DNA from: Liolophura sinensis
Lineage: Eukaryota; Mollusca; Polyplacophora; Chitonida; Chitonidae
Length of the DNA: 64,000 bases
Assembly: GCF_032854445.1 (NCBI RefSeq)
Contig: NC_088298.1
Location: 12,451,504 to 12,515,503, forward strand
Reading direction: 5' to 3'
The translations under genes and the position numbers were made by a program. The number at the start of each line of letters is the position of its first letter. Within the stretch, counting starts at the first letter, position 1. The notes below the pieces were generated by a model. The model saw only the letters and a list, made by a program, of their open reading frames with translations, had not been told where the DNA came from and did no database searches. Shown here piece after piece: positions 1 through 30,909 of this stretch.

Positions 1-155
1 TTGGAAACAAAAACATAACGATATAAGCACTACTTGGATTCGCACTACTTTCGACGCGTACCTGCTGACAAGGGCTTGTGAGGCGGCTGGTGGATTTCTT
101 CCAGACTGAATGCTAAATGACGCTAACGTAACTTGTTATTCAACGCGCCTGCAAA
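1..155 (+). promoter_or_regulatory. TGFBR1: 5' leader of the receptor gene with upstream ATGs
   Basis: The sequence upstream of the receptor start contains an ATG at 110 in a different frame that overlaps the main start. A second ATG at 117 is in the receptor frame but stops at TAA 129-131. The in-frame stop shows that translation cannot extend upstream of the ATG at 156 in this exon. The transcription start is not visible and probably lies at or before the window edge. Confidence 0.5.
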
Positions 156-18514
<18,359 letters not shown>

Positions 18515-19844
18515 TGAATGACCGCAGACAAGCTGTGAACTTGCCACAAGTTTGTGTGAGTGTGGAAGAGTGTGTGTGTGAGTATGGATGTTACCCTGTA
18601 AGGTGGCTGCAGCGATTGGTAATTAACTTCTCCCAAGATTCCCAAGAGGGAATCACCTCTTAGTGTTTTGTGGGTTCGGTCCAGTGAGGAATTGCAACAC
18701 ACACTTGTGGAAAAACGTGTCTGTAGAAACTTCCAAGTGCATCAGACTGTCAGCCAACTGATGACCGGACCACACCACAAGGAGAGGCTCATGCTGCGTT
18801 ATGATAGACAGTCATAGCAATGTGTAGTACATTCAGAAATACTCTGATACAGTCAGAGAGTGCTTTGATGTACACTAGTGAGTGCTTACATGTACATACA
18901 TCTACATGTTTGGCAGAATATGATGTCTGTTCTGATGTGACATTGAGCACCAATGTAAGTGTACATGTACCCACATTTGTACCCTGAGAAGCTCGGCCTG
19001 TGCAGGTCACATTATCCCGGGAAATATAGCACACCTGGCCATATCACAGAGTGTGACCTGCTTAGCTACCTCTCATGTACTTGGCTGATTAATTTCAATA
19101 ACTAATCAAAGAGGAATTTTGTTGTTGAATTTGACGGGTTACAAGTTTGGTAAGGAGGGGATTCTTTGCTTAATCCAGCTAAATGGGTTAATTTTCTGCC
19201 CAGGTTAAACTTGGCAAGGAAATACCCTTTTTTTTTTTTTTTTAGGTGATTTTGCGATAAAATTCGAATTTTGAGATTGGGTTTCATCGTCCAAAGCATT
19301 TTTCAGAGTGTGATGTTTAAACAAAAGAGTCGATTGACTGAATCCGAGTCAAAAGTCCTGGTATTTTTATGGATAATTGGTGTTTTACTTGATGTTTAAA
19401 CTTTCTTTCTGGCATGTACATAAACTTTTTACATACATCATTAACCAATATTAAGCCTGAGTGTTCCATTAAGTGTGTCAAACCTCAGTCAATCATTCAT
19501 TACTGCCAGCAAGACAGCAGTCTGTGTACATGTATATACATAATGAAATGGAAATCTGAAAACAAGTCAGTCAAGCACAAACTTTTTTTTGATGTCAGTG
19601 TAACATATGAGAATGAATGTAACATATGAGAATCAATGTATTCAAGTTCAACATTAAAAGAGGCACAACCCGTTACAGCTAAATTGTAGTCCCTCAAAAG
19701 TGATGATAGTATTTCCTCTGAATTCATCCTCTAAAAAGGTTGTATTCTGACAACAATTGTATTTTAGGGTGATAATGTCTAAAAGGAGCAGCAGCAGCCA
19801 TTGTGTGTCATGTGATTTACATCACATGGCTACTGTGAGCACTC

Positions 19845-19935
19845 GGGGGTTTCTTACAGCCATAAACCTCACTGCCATCATTGAAGTAAAAACATTTTTG
19901 AGCACGGCATTAAACAACTATCAGATAGATAGATA
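19845..19935 (+). mobile_element. SINE 3' fragment
   Basis: GGGTTTCTTACAGCCATAAA, ATTGAAGTAAAAACATTTTTG and AGCACGGCATTAAACAACTA followed by a GATA repeat resemble a diverged SINE tail. Confidence 0.5.
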
Positions 19936-20257
19936 ATTCGCTTCACAGAGGAAGGTCACAATGTGGACATATATGTAATGTTGTGATCAGGAAATCTGCA
20001 CATACTAAGCGGACGTACTGAATCTCGGGGTAGGACGCCCCAAATCTGACACCCCAAAACAGACCTCAACCCACTGTTCAGGACAACTGTGACAGACACC
20101 GTGGCCTTACTTCACTGGTTATTTCAGGGGAGCGTGTGGTGGGGGGGGGGTCTCGGAGTGGTGATATTTCGTGTCGCGGTGTACAAGAGCAAGTGTTCAA
20201 TCAGTGTACGTATGTCGGGAGAACATGTTGAAAGCGTCCGTTACTTTCATGCAGGTC

Positions 20258-20352
20258 CTTGTGATGTACACTTCATTTGTGACAGGCACACATTTGCATG
20301 TGTTGTACACTTCATTTGTGACAGGCACACATTTGCATGTGTTGTATACTTC
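20258..20352 (+). repeat. 39-bp direct repeat, about 2.4 copies
   Basis: TGTACACTTCATTTGTGACA followed by GGCACACATTTGCATGTGT is repeated in tandem. It explains the short repetitive frames on both strands here. Confidence 0.85.
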
Positions 20353-20449
20353 ATTTGTGCTTATTTTAGCTTTAAGCGCAGATGTTAGGTCTGTCATGTG
20401 AGGATGAATTAGATAATGATTTTAGGCTACTGATATCTGTATGCTGTAC

Positions 20450-20593
20450 ACTAAATAAAAGAGCGGTGGAAATCCGTCCTGCAACAAGGAGGCACATTAC
20501 ACATGCATGCACCCTAAAGATTCCTTCGTCGTCATATGACTGAAAAATTGTTGAGTACGACGTTAAACCCCAAGCACTCACTCACTCACTCAC
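20450..20593 (+). mobile_element. SINE-B copy, 5'-truncated, with target-site duplication
   Basis: The sequence AAGAGCGGTGGAAATCCGTC, CTGCAACAAGGAGGCACATT, CCTTCGTCGTCATATGACTG and GTACGACGTTAAACCCCAAG with a (CACT)n tail matches the 3' part of the full copy at 32143-32490. It is flanked by the 14-bp duplication TCTGTATGCTGTAC at 20436-20449 and 20594-20607. It supplies an AATAAA at 20453. Confidence 0.85.
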
Positions 20594-21599
20594 TCTGTAT
20601 GCTGTACTGCCCTATTTGAGTGAAAGATCCACCCAAAGCCTTGGTCCATAAATAGCTGACACCAAAACAAGGCTGTCATGATGTAAAGAGAGTTTTGCCA
20701 ACGGCCAGTCAGAAAGCTACCTCTGAACAAATGGCGGTGGTGTGCATTTGACCCTACATGTCAGGTCAAGCCTCTGGACTACTAAATCAGAATGAGAACT
20801 CTTTCTATGCTACAGCTGTTATGTAGCAGACAGTAAAGACCAACTTTGTTCCACAAGGCACCATGCAGAATGGCTCACTGAAATAGTTGAAAATTTTGTA
20901 AATACGCCTTAAAGGCTAATTAATTGAACTACCTTGACATCAATTGATTTTTAAAGTTTCTTTATTAGGGTTTCGTATTCAGTCATGGAGAGATGGAGGC
21001 AATAAGCAGTCGTCAGCATTCGTGTGGTCTTTCATGAAATTCGTTGGACATTACTTGCCTTCCACCAGTATCACAAACTTAATGGTATCTTTGGGTGAAT
21101 ATCTGCTTGTCACATGTGGAAAAATTTTTCAGCTACTTTGCCAAAGATTGGTGCTTTACAATGGGTATGTCAGGTTTCTTCTCCTGCAAAGTTGACCGTT
21201 GTTGTAATGCATAGGTAACACATTAGTGGATAAGGCATTGAACAACAATGAAATAAATAAAGAAACAAATGTATTCTCTTGTTGACTGAAGATTTGCAGT
21301 TTGTAATATTTTATTAGTGAAGCTTTGAGCCACTTGCTTCCAGCCTGCCTTTTAAATATATTCATGTGCTATATTTGTATCGTCTTTGACTGTGATAATA
21401 GCTCTAGTTTTATGTCTACTATGCATTGTTGTTGTTGTCCTTTATGCTTTACTAGCAGTGTAGTGTTAAACCTCAGTCATTCATGTTGGATGGTCATTTT
21501 ACCTGGCACACAATAAAATGTAAAGTTGTTGTTTGGGGTAGGCCTATAATGACATATCCATTTGTCCTGTACAGGTATGTAGTATTGACAGTCACTTTT

Positions 21600-21820
21600 T
21601 CCGCACAGAAAATGGGGCACAGGAGGAACACTTACCTAGCACTGGTTGGCCTGGTGTCAGTATAATGGGACTGGGCGTGGGAGCGTGGTGTCTGGGTCTG
21701 AGGCATCCCACTCATGCAGCACTATAAATGTGTCAGGATTGCTTCTGGCCTGCTACAAGGAGACATTGTCATGATATGACTGAAATTTTGTTGAAAGCAA
21801 CATTAAACAAACAAAATAAG
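21600..21820 (+). mobile_element. SINE-C-like fragment
   Basis: GGTTGGCCTGGTGTCAGTAT, GGGACTGGGCGTGGGAGCG, GGCATCCCACTCATGCAGCA, GCCTGCTACAAGGAGACATT and ATATGACTGAAATTTTGTTG resemble SINE-B/SINE-C bodies, ending in an ACAAAC/AAGC-rich tail. Confidence 0.5.
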
Positions 21821-21884
21821 CAAGCAAACATAGAAAGTATTTTTGGCTGTTCACCGTAAGTGTGTAGATTGTAATCAGTCCTGA

Positions 21885-23235
21885 CAAGCACTCTCTAGGC
21901 CCTCTTACCACTAATACAGGTTCTTACAAGCACTCTCTCGGACCTCTCACCACTAATACAGGTTCTGACAAGCACTCTCTTGGCCCTCCTACCACTAATA
22001 CAGGTTCTGACAACCACTCTCTCGGCCCTCTCACCACTAATACAGGTTCTGACAACCACTCTCTTGGCCCTCTCACCACTAACACAGATTCTGACAATCA
22101 CTCTCTCGGCCCTCTCACAACTAATACAGGTTTTGACAACCACTCTCTCGGCCCCCCACCACTAATACAGGTTCTGACAACCACTCTCTTGGCCCTCTCA
22201 CCACTAATACAGGTTCTGACAAGCACTCTCAGCCCTCTCACCACTAATACAGGTTCTGACAACCATTCTCTGGGCCCTCTCACAACTAATACAGGTTCTG
22301 ACAACCACTCTCGGCCCCCCACCACTAGTACAGGTTCTGACAACCACTCTCTCGGCCCTCTCACCACTAATACAGGTTCTGACAACCACTCTCAGCCCTC
22401 TCACCACTAATACATTTTCTGACAACCACTCTCTCACCCCTCTCACCACTAATACAGGTTCTGACAATCACTCTCTCGCCCCTCTCACCACTAATACAAG
22501 TTCTGACAGCCACTCTCACAACTGATATAAGTTCTGACAGCCACTCTCTCGGCCCTCTCACCACTAATACAGGTTCTGACAACCGCTCTCTTGGCCCTCT
22601 CACCACTAATACAGATTCTGACAACCACTCTCTCGGCCCTCTCACCACTAATACAGGTTCTGACAACCACTCTCAGCCCTCTCACCACTAATACAGTTTC
22701 TGACACCCACTCTCTCGGCCCTCTCACCACTAATACAGGTTCTGACAACCACTCTCTTGGCCCTCTCACCACTAATACAGGTTCTGACAACCACTCTCTC
22801 GGCCCTCTCACCACTAATACAGGTTCTGACAGCCACTCTCTCGGCCCTCTCACCACTAATACAGGTTCTGACAACCGCTCTCTTGGCCCTCTCACCACTA
22901 ATACAGATTCTGACAACCACTCTCTCGGCCCTCTCACCACTAATACAGGTTCTGACAACCACTCTCAGCCCTCTCACCACTAATACAGTTTCTGACACCC
23001 ACTCTCTCGGCCCTCTCACCACTAATACAGGTTCTGACAACCACTCTCTTGGCCCTCTCACCACTAATACAGGTTCTGACAACCACTCTCTCGGCCCTCT
23101 CACCACTAATACAGGTTCTGACAACCATTCTCTCATCCCTCTCACCACTAATACAGGTTCTGACAAGCACACTCTCGGCCCTCTCACCACTAATACAGGT
23201 TCTGACAAGCACTCAGCCCTCTCACCACTAATACA
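21885..23235 (+). repeat. Large 42-bp satellite array
   Basis: About 33 units of GGTTCTGACAACCACTCTCT followed by CGGCCCTCTCACCACTAATACA span 1.35 kb. Some units lack four bases. Because 42 is a multiple of three, long open frames arise on both strands (for example repeats of SEPVLVVRGPREWL); these are array artefacts and not called as genes. A block with private variants near 22536 recurs near 22828, which indicates a higher-order duplication of about 292 bp. It lies 3.4 kb downstream of the receptor stop. Confidence 0.95.
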
Positions 23236-23244
23236 GGCTAGTTA

Positions 23245-26200
23245 ATACATGTACGACCCTGTGCCACAAAGCCATCATAGGCTATAACAGTGGTAATAAG
23301 TCAGTTAAGCCTTCTGTTGCTGGTGAAAGAACTCCCAGGTATATCCTGTTTGTACTAAATCAGTGAACAAGATGTCAAGATTGCGAAGACCACAGAATCA
23401 AGGTACGTGCAGATGTAGGAGGTTATCAGCGTAGCTATAAAACTGCCTAACATGGACTGTTTGAGTGGATTGTTTTCCTGTGTTTGAATATTAGACAGGC
23501 CAAACCTGTTAAAAATTTACTAGAATATTGGAGAGTTCTGGTGACGTTAAGGTATCTGCACAGTGATAGCTACCATAAGCAGTCCGAAGATTATATAAAA
23601 TTACATTTATTTGGCCTGTGACAAACAAGTGTTATATTTGATAATTGTAAACAAAGAATTAAACAATGTGCATGTAGAATCAATCTGACACAGAGGGCAA
23701 AATCATGTGTGCCAAAATACTGCTGGTTCGGATGTTGTGGTTTCATTCGTTAGAGACATGCTGCTAGTAGTGGGTATTCTTTTGTGCATTACAATCTGCA
23801 AAAAGCACTTTTTTATTCCCCACTGGCAAATGCCGTGGAGGCATCTTGATTTTTTGACGTGTCTGAGAAGTGGGAACATGTGGATGTGTGGACTCCCGAG
23901 TTTGGTTAGCAGGAATTCTCCAAAGCTTATTAACATGAGCTCTGACAGACACATTTGGTACACATATATGCACACCATGAGTAGGAGGGGTCAAATTGTG
24001 TCCCAGTTTGCAGATTTTAAACGTAGATGCAAATTTTTAACTGTGTACGCGATTTCTCCATGTAATTAGCTTTATGAAATGATTAAGTTTGGAACACACT
24101 ATTGTTACACGGTGTTGATAAACTTGTCAGGTTCTTTAAGTAAACAGTGCTTGAAATTTTCTATTTTTCCCACATTTTTGCTAATTTTGGAGTTTGGATA
24201 TCTCGGTATTCACCAGCTACAAGTTACATATTTGCTTGTACTGACAACACTGTTACATATTTGCTTGTACTGACAACACTGTTACATATTTGCTTGTACT
24301 GGCAACATTTATACACATGAAAGTTTGTGTTGCTGAGATGGCTTCTCTGTTGATTACCAAATTAAGCTTTAGTACAGGATGTTTGCGAGTGAAACCGATA
24401 CATGGGGAATCATGCACGTCACGACACAAACCGATGGAACAACAGAAATATACTTTGTAGTCATTGGTTTTAAACTCGTTCGTTTACTTGTTTGTACATA
24501 CATATATATGTAAATTAAGATTTTACTGTGAGTGTTCAGTTTTTGTTTTCAGGTGTTGTAATGAGATTCAGTACATACCTGTAACTATGTGTAGCCATCG
24601 TCTGAGTGCTACTACTCTACTGTAAGTGCATGGCAGCTGCCATAAGGCCTCAGTAGGTGCATGTTTGTGTTTGAACAGCCTGGCCCATGTATGTACGTAG
24701 GCCAGCTCTGATCCTTTTGGGTGCTGGGAAACTCTCATTACACAATTTTGTAATTCGATTTTATGTTGAAGGGAATATGTAGATTATGTACGAGAATTTG
24801 ACATTGTGATTAGAAGGCTTGGTGAAGTGGGTTATGTTCTTTAGGCTTCTTTACCCCATTTCTTCTAAATTTTGGGACACCTGGTCTGTTCATTTTAGCC
24901 TATATATATATATGTAACTGTAGCAGAAATATTGAGTTTCTTTTTTTCTCACGTGCTTAGACTATCTAATGAACAATATACTCATATCTTTACTTTTCCA
25001 TATGGATGAGGAAGAAATGTAATATTCTACTTTCAACACTACTAATATCTGTCCCAAAAATTAGAAGAATTAAGGTAGTTTAATACCCTGGTTAAGGGCC
25101 CATTATCAGTGAGGTTGCAAGATTAGATCCAGGCTTGACTGGTTCATCTTAAGCTTTATAAACAGGTAAATTGTGGCGGCTTGGCTATCAAGTGTTCAGG
25201 GATAAACCTGAAAAATCATATTAGTGATAGGTGGAAATTGAAAAATACAACTATAAATCAGTGAGAGATAGTTCAGGTGGAAGAAAGTGTCTTCATCTGG
25301 CTTCTGATTCCCCATTTTTCTAACACAGTATTTCATGTTGGTCTTTCTCTGTATGTAAGTAAATGCTGTCGTCATTTCCCATACATATGTGTCACTTGCT
25401 TTCCAACAGGATGGATCAATTAACGTATTTGACACATAAAAATTCGTCCAGCACTAAGTTACACATATTTTTGAGAGTTCTATGGATCTTAGAATGGTGT
25501 TTTGAGATGATTGTTGTTCTTTTTTTTTTTTTTATGAAGTAATATTTTATGAACCTGTCTGAAAATGTACTTACTGGGAAGGAATATTTAGGTCTAATAC
25601 AATATGTGCAGGCACAGTCAATACGGAGAATGGTTATCTGGCACAGGCAGCACTGTAGTGCAATGCTTCCAATAGAAATGCATCAACAGCAGGACGCGCT
25701 GATGTTTTTATAATGATATGGGAACCCCATGTTTGTGGATATACACATTATTTACATATGTTTTATTAGTGGCATGCCTTTTTAAAGTTTGATGAGTTTG
25801 TTAGATTGTTTGAAGACTATCTGTAACATTTATTTGACAGTGTAAATGTAGCATGAATGAGGCATGATTGTTTGATTGCTTGATTGCGATCCTCTTATTC
25901 GCTGTGGATCTCCAATGCAAGATTCTTGTCTTGTGTACATGTAAGAAGAAATACGGGCAGTTTTCTGGTGAGCAAGACGAATTTCCCTCACACCTTTGAC
26001 ATCAAAGTGAAGGTTCAACTGTCATCCATATTGTGAAAGCCTATTTTTCCCTGTTCTCTGGTAGTAGCCGACTTTGATGAAAGAGCATTGTTAGTCATGT
26101 ATAGCCCAGGGTATGCTTTCATTTTCACGCCAGTAGAAAGCCTCTCAGAAGAAAACAAACGTTCTCATATTTCTTATGAAAACATTTGTTAAAATGAAAA

Positions 26201-27840
26201 TTGTTTTTAATGAGTGTACCAGTGTGTGTTCCTCCATTTCTATTCCCTTTTCCTTGCAATACCACATCATGTCACCCAGGTTGAGAAAAGCATCACAAGT
26301 GAATGAAAACTTCATGATTGATATCTGATACCTCAAACTCCTCAGTTTTGTTAAGATACAACTGCTGACTTTTATTCTTAGCCCAAGTTACCAAAATAAT
26401 ACGTATAAGCAAATCATAATTTTACATCACAAGATATTTCTGTAAACGTTAATGTTTATAACCTTTTTTATTCTACTATTTTGTGGAAAAAAATTTGACC
26501 TGTAATTGTTTTATGTGATGTCATGTTTTCTGAAATGTATGAGTTTGATGCAAACGTAACTTAACACAAAACATCTCTGAAATTCAGTGTCCACAATTTT
26601 GTTTTCTCTGCTCTCGTGTAATGGTGTAATGTTCATAAGGTATAATGTTCACAGATGTGTTTGTGACATTTCATTTATTGCACATGTACAAAATAATCAC
26701 GTATCTACTTCCTTGTTAATTTTATCATTGAAATAATAATAATATTGATGCAGTGTGCTTTTACATACATGTGCCAGATTAAGCTTTTAAAGCTTCCAGG
26801 CTATGTGGGGTTTTGTTATTGATATAAATTGTCCATCCTGCTTTGTTAAATGTTTTTATTGTGGTATGACATACCACAGTCGAGCTGACATTAACTGTAT
26901 TAAAACATGGTTAAACTCACATTTGTGTTGACTTTCTGCCCGCCTCACTGAGTCAGAGCCCTACCTAGCGTTTTATCGAGTGGCGCTCCGCCGTGCCTCT
27001 TGGAACGTCCGCGATCCCTCTGTGAAACCGCAGTACCTAGCCCCATCCCTAAAAATGTCTTTTGTAAACTATTTTTTTTTTTTCGTATTTTTAATTTTCT
27101 GTCGATTAAAACAACGCTATGCGCCATAATTCCATCAGCAAACGATCTTGTACATACGTGTGGTTATTTTTCGCCTCCAATTTCCGAGAGTTACTTCCAG
27201 ATCGGAAACCCGTTAGTGAACACATCTTGAGTGTCTGAAGCATGGTTTCCGAAGTTCCGGAATCGGCTGGCTGCGCAAATGTTTGTGCAAACGCTCAAAT
27301 TGTGCGACCTTCCAAAGCCATTGCTTTACTGAATCGTAAATTACGCGTGGAGCGCCTAGAATGGCGATGCATTGAGTTGACACAATAGCATGCCGAGTTC
27401 AGCTCTAGAAAGCGTTAGTCCATCCTAGAACAGTGTTTTGAAGGCAGGATGATTTTCCCATATAAAATATCAGTTTAACCTCCAAAGGCAATATTTAACT
27501 GGCTCTGTTTTCGGTGAAAGTTTGTCTAATACGCCAGTGCGCTGACTTTCAGTGTAGCTTACTATTGAGTGCATGGTCTCTGATAAACTGTTTGCTTTCT
27601 CTTAGGGGAATTTTTGCTGCTTTAGAGGGGTGGCGAACCCGATTTACTTTAATAAGTAATTGATCCCGTTTCCTTTCAACTGAAGAAAGTTGAACACAGA
27701 AGGTAGTGAAAATAAATCTTGGAAGGCAGGAATGATAATAGGCCTATATGAAAGATTTTGTTGTCACAGCAACTACTGAAATGGGGAGCTTCAAAAATCA
27801 GTTTCATTTAACATTTTATTTATCCTGTAAGATATTTGAC
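23245..27840. other. Intergenic region without a recognised gene
   Basis: Apart from the short repeat at 24220-24310 I see only AT-rich sequence with short, unsupported reading frames. A GC-richer stretch at 26930-27260 carries no recognisable coding motif. Part of this region could be receptor 3' UTR or a non-coding transcript; the sequence does not decide. Confidence 0.5.
24220..24310 (+). repeat. 29-bp tandem repeat, three copies
   Basis: GTTACATATTTGCTTGTACT followed by GACAACACT is repeated three times with one substitution. Confidence 0.88.
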
Positions 27841-27849
27841 TGACTGACT

Positions 27850-28140
27850 GATTGTTTTTTTTTACGCCATACTTCATATTTCACTCATTTGACGGTGGGT
27901 CAGTAGGCCTATTGTCAGGTGGGTAGTGGTAGCCCCCCGGAAGAAACCGGGGTAAACGACCAATCATTGCCGTGTCACTGACAACTTCCTCACTTGTCTT
28001 ACAGCAGCCCCGTTTACACAGTTCTACAAGTGTCGTCGTCCATCTCGCCACCAAACCCCATGAAATTAACCACTAAACTGCCTGCGGTGGAATGAGAAAA
28101 ATTCCCTGCCCTGGTGACCCCAGAATTAGGCCTATGGTCA
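27850..28140 (-). mobile_element. Diverged SINE, tail-first on the + strand
   Basis: The + strand begins GATTGTTTTTTTTTACGCCA, TACTTCATATTTCACTC and continues with GTAGCCCCCCGGAAGAAACC. The start resembles the reverse complement of SINE-A tails, but the body is different, so it may be another family. Confidence 0.5.
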
Positions 28141-28659
28141 GATGTCTATCGAATCGAATACACCAGCAAGCCTTGTGATTAAGGATCCCGTTTGACTATG
28201 AGGATTACAAGGCTTACTAAAATACAATATTTTAGGCCACTTAATTTATCCTGATGTTAGATGTAAAACATTTCCGGCAATGCAAGTTTTCCGGCGGACC
28301 AGGGCCACAGATTCCCGGACGCCCGCGTCATTTGGCTGGGACGCTCTTCCCCCATACCTTCAAATCCTAGCTAGGGGTCTAATGAGGGGAACATAATTCG
28401 ATTATAAACATTACCTGATGATACCCCATTTAATTTTTAGTTTTCACTTCAAACAAATTCACTGAAATCCATTTATCCACATACAGGTATTAAAACCTGT
28501 AGAAGCAAACCATGAAGAATGATTTTGTACCAACCGTGCACTTTTGGGAAGACTTATAAGGGGAATAACTCCTGCCTGCTTATTCAATATTTGTTGGCGA
28601 TTGGCAGGCCACTGGTGAAGTTGATATGTGTTCAACTTTCCCTGTCGCCGCCGGTGAAT

Positions 28660-28808
28660 CAACGTCAACAGAGCACTGGAATCGTCATTCGCCGAGTGCA
28701 GGAGAACCTGACTTTGACTATGGTACCAATTGGAAACCTACTGAACTCAAGCAAAGTTACATTCAGTCGAGTAAAAACCGAACGTCTCAAACCTAGATTG
28801 TTACACGA
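28660..28808 (+). other. Possible exon ending at GTGAGT
   Basis: An open frame from 28519 ends shortly after a good donor (AAGA before GTGAGT at 28809), with hydrophilic protein-like sequence such as GIVIRRVQENLTLTMVPIGN. There is no recognised homologue, no partner exon and no clear acceptor. It could be a 5' exon of an unannotated transcript or chance. Confidence 0.2.
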
Positions 28809-29649
28809 AGAGTGAGTATCGTTGTTCTAAACTGCATGGTACGTCACCAAATATCTGTCTTGCGAAATATCACACCATATAAATGTTAAGACCTGAAAGA
28901 ATTTACACGCACTTTTGTACGTCGTCAGCTCTGGTCAACGAAAAGGAGAAATGTTCAACAAATGTTAACAACCAGTTAATTATAGGAATGGTAAATATGT
29001 AAATAACGAATGCCCGTGGTCCTCGCAAATAAATGTCAATTAAAGATATAGTTTGTGCTATCATCATGTTGACAAAACCACGGTTTGTTGATCTGCAGAG
29101 CCTCCTTTTTCAAAACTTGTTTAAGGCTTAATACCAGATTTAACTTTAAACCAATTCTTCAATTTTGTACTCAGCCTAAAAGAAATTGTTTACCAGTATG
29201 ATAAATAGGCCTATGGCCTAAAACTGCAGCTGTTATACTTTTGAGATCTCTTTTGAGATCTGCGTTAACTGCTGAGTTTGGCTAAAATTTTAAATATTCA
29301 GTGTGACTTAACACCACTCTTAGCTAATACACTTTCGAACGTCTGGACCCAGTTTGTTAACGTTATGGGGTAACTTTTCTGCTAATGACATTCCGTGACC
29401 ATGGTTAGCCTATTGAGTGTTTGTGCAGCATGTCAGTTATTCATGTTGATGAGAATGATTCACGGTAGTCAGATAATTAAGCCGTATTTAACTGATAACC
29501 TTTCTTTATTATGTTTACTATCTTGCGAAGGCAACAAAAAATCAAATCTTCGAATACAAATTGGATGCACCTGCTGACCAACTTGAGCCCTTTATCCTTA
29601 CCGTGTCTTAATAAAACGCACATAAACTGTCACACAACAAAAATAAAAC

Positions 29650-29763
29650 AGGGGTCAGTCCATGAAACGCACTTAATGCTTAGGTAAATGTACTTCATTA
29701 TCTTTACAATAGACGTCATGGTAGTCCAGGGCTTCAAAGTTAAGTGCGTTTCATGTAACCCAC
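29650..29763. mobile_element. MITE-like inverted-repeat element
   Basis: CATGAAACGCACTTAA at 29661-29676 is perfectly inverted at 29740-29755 (TTAAGTGCGTTTCATG), and the match extends imperfectly outward (GGGGTCAGTC against GTAACCCA). The total is about 114 bp. No transposase or convincing target-site duplication was found. Confidence 0.55.
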
Positions 29764-29887
29764 CGGCAGATTCGTAATCAGCAGACTAAATTACATACAA
29801 AACAATAAAACCTGCTCTCGATTTCGCAAAATATAAACACTTTGTGATCATGTCACTACTTGTCACATATTGGACCTATAGAATTCA

Positions 29888-30162
29888 TTTATTTATTTAT
29901 TTATTTGATTGGTGTTTTATGTTGTACTCTAGAATACATGTATTTCGTTTATATCGGCATTATGGTGGGAGGAAACTGGGCAGAACATTCACGAAACCCA
30001 CGACCATCCGCGTTGGTTGAGGGGGAAACCTTCCCATACACGGCCGGAGAGGAAGCCACCATGGGCTGGACTCACAGCGATCGCATTCGTGGGAGCCTGT
30101 TTGGTCATTGCGCCTGGCTGGCACTATTTACGCTAAAAAGCTGGGCAACGGAGGCCATCTCG
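29888..30162 (-). mobile_element. SINE-A copy, near full length
   Basis: The + strand shows the inverted tail (TTTATTTGATTGGTGTTTTA), then AACCCACGACCATCCGCG, CGGCCGGAGAGGAAGCCACC, TGGACTCACAGCGATCGCAT and the inverted head GGGCAACGGAGGCCATC. It lies about 590 bases beyond the cystine-knot gene stop. Confidence 0.85.
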
Positions 30163-30731
30163 ACCTGAAATAAACCTTCCGAGTTTCCCAGCCCCATATA
30201 CACCGCCTGGAAGGAACGGAACGAACCAACTGTTCTAGTTGTTCACCGTATTTAGTCTTTACTGACAGAAGCACATGTATTTTCCTGTTGCATGACACAC
30301 ATTTGATTTACGTTGTAAACAGTTGTATCTGGCATGACTGATCGCTGTTAGTGGTCGTTAGCTTCACCCCAGGGACCAAAGCAGATCTTGGAGGAGTTGC
30401 ACGCTGATGGGCAGATGGGTCCGTAATCCCGTTCTGCTGTCAGCCACCAGAATCCCGTCCTCCTCCAACAAGGAATGCTCATGTGCAGAAAATTGGAATA
30501 GTCAAGTGATCAGATTAAAAACCATGAATTAAATTCCTTTTTAATCGCAGGGCGTCGACGAACGTACAGGTACATTTCTTTATCCAAGAAGCAAAATGGT
30601 CTATAACAACGAGTTGACATGGCTTAATGCCACATCTGTAATATTACATCCATATCGTGGTAATACACAGTGAAGAAACACACTTTAGAAATCAGAGGTG
30701 TCAATCAGCAAAATTTGAAACGTTCGCGACT

Positions 30732-30737
30732 TTTATT
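30732..30737 (-). promoter_or_regulatory. Possible polyadenylation signal of the cystine-knot gene
   Basis: TTTATT on the + strand reads AATAAA on the gene strand, 15 bases after the stop codon. If used, the 3' UTR would be very short. Weaker or later signals cannot be excluded. Confidence 0.35.
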
Positions 30738-30752
30738 TAGGTTGAAAAGATT

Positions 30753-30909
30753 TTAATAGTTTAAGCATTTGCAACTCCCGGGCAGTTTTATCAAGTCGAT
30801 TTCAAACATGTCTTCAACAGAGTCGGCGTTCCGATCTTTGATCACAACTGCTTGATAAATGTTGGGCTCGGGCTGACTGCACTGGCATCCTTTGCAGCCT
30901 GGGTCTTGC
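30753..30909 (-). CDS. Cystine-knot gene coding exon 5 (knot end and stop)
   Basis: The exon follows TTCGTTTTAG and encodes QQDPGCKGCQCSQPEPNIYQ, then a strand ending FEIDLIKLPGSCKCLNY and a TAA stop at 30755-30753. The terminal C-x-C is typical of the last strand of neurotrophin and Spaetzle knots. AATAAA lies at 30737-30732, 16 bases past the stop. Confidence 0.75.

Larger units (their letters stand above)
18515..20460 (+). other. TGFBR1: Probable 3' UTR and flank of the receptor gene, end unknown
   Basis: No further coding sequence follows the stop. AATAAA at 20453-20458 is one possible polyadenylation signal, but it lies at the head of a truncated SINE. ATTAAA occurs near 19654. A small SINE fragment (19845-19935, ending in a GATA repeat) and a 39-bp direct repeat (20258-20352) fall here. 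The true transcript end cannot be placed from sequence alone. Confidence 0.35.

Noticed and set aside
21895-23245. Long open frames of up to 186 codons on both strands
   Set aside because: They are products of a 42-bp tandem array whose unit is a multiple of three; frames overlap on both strands and have no start context or domain.
26945-27230. Small basic frames on both strands in a GC-richer patch
   Set aside because: No domain, splice partner or start context; frames on opposite strands overlap.
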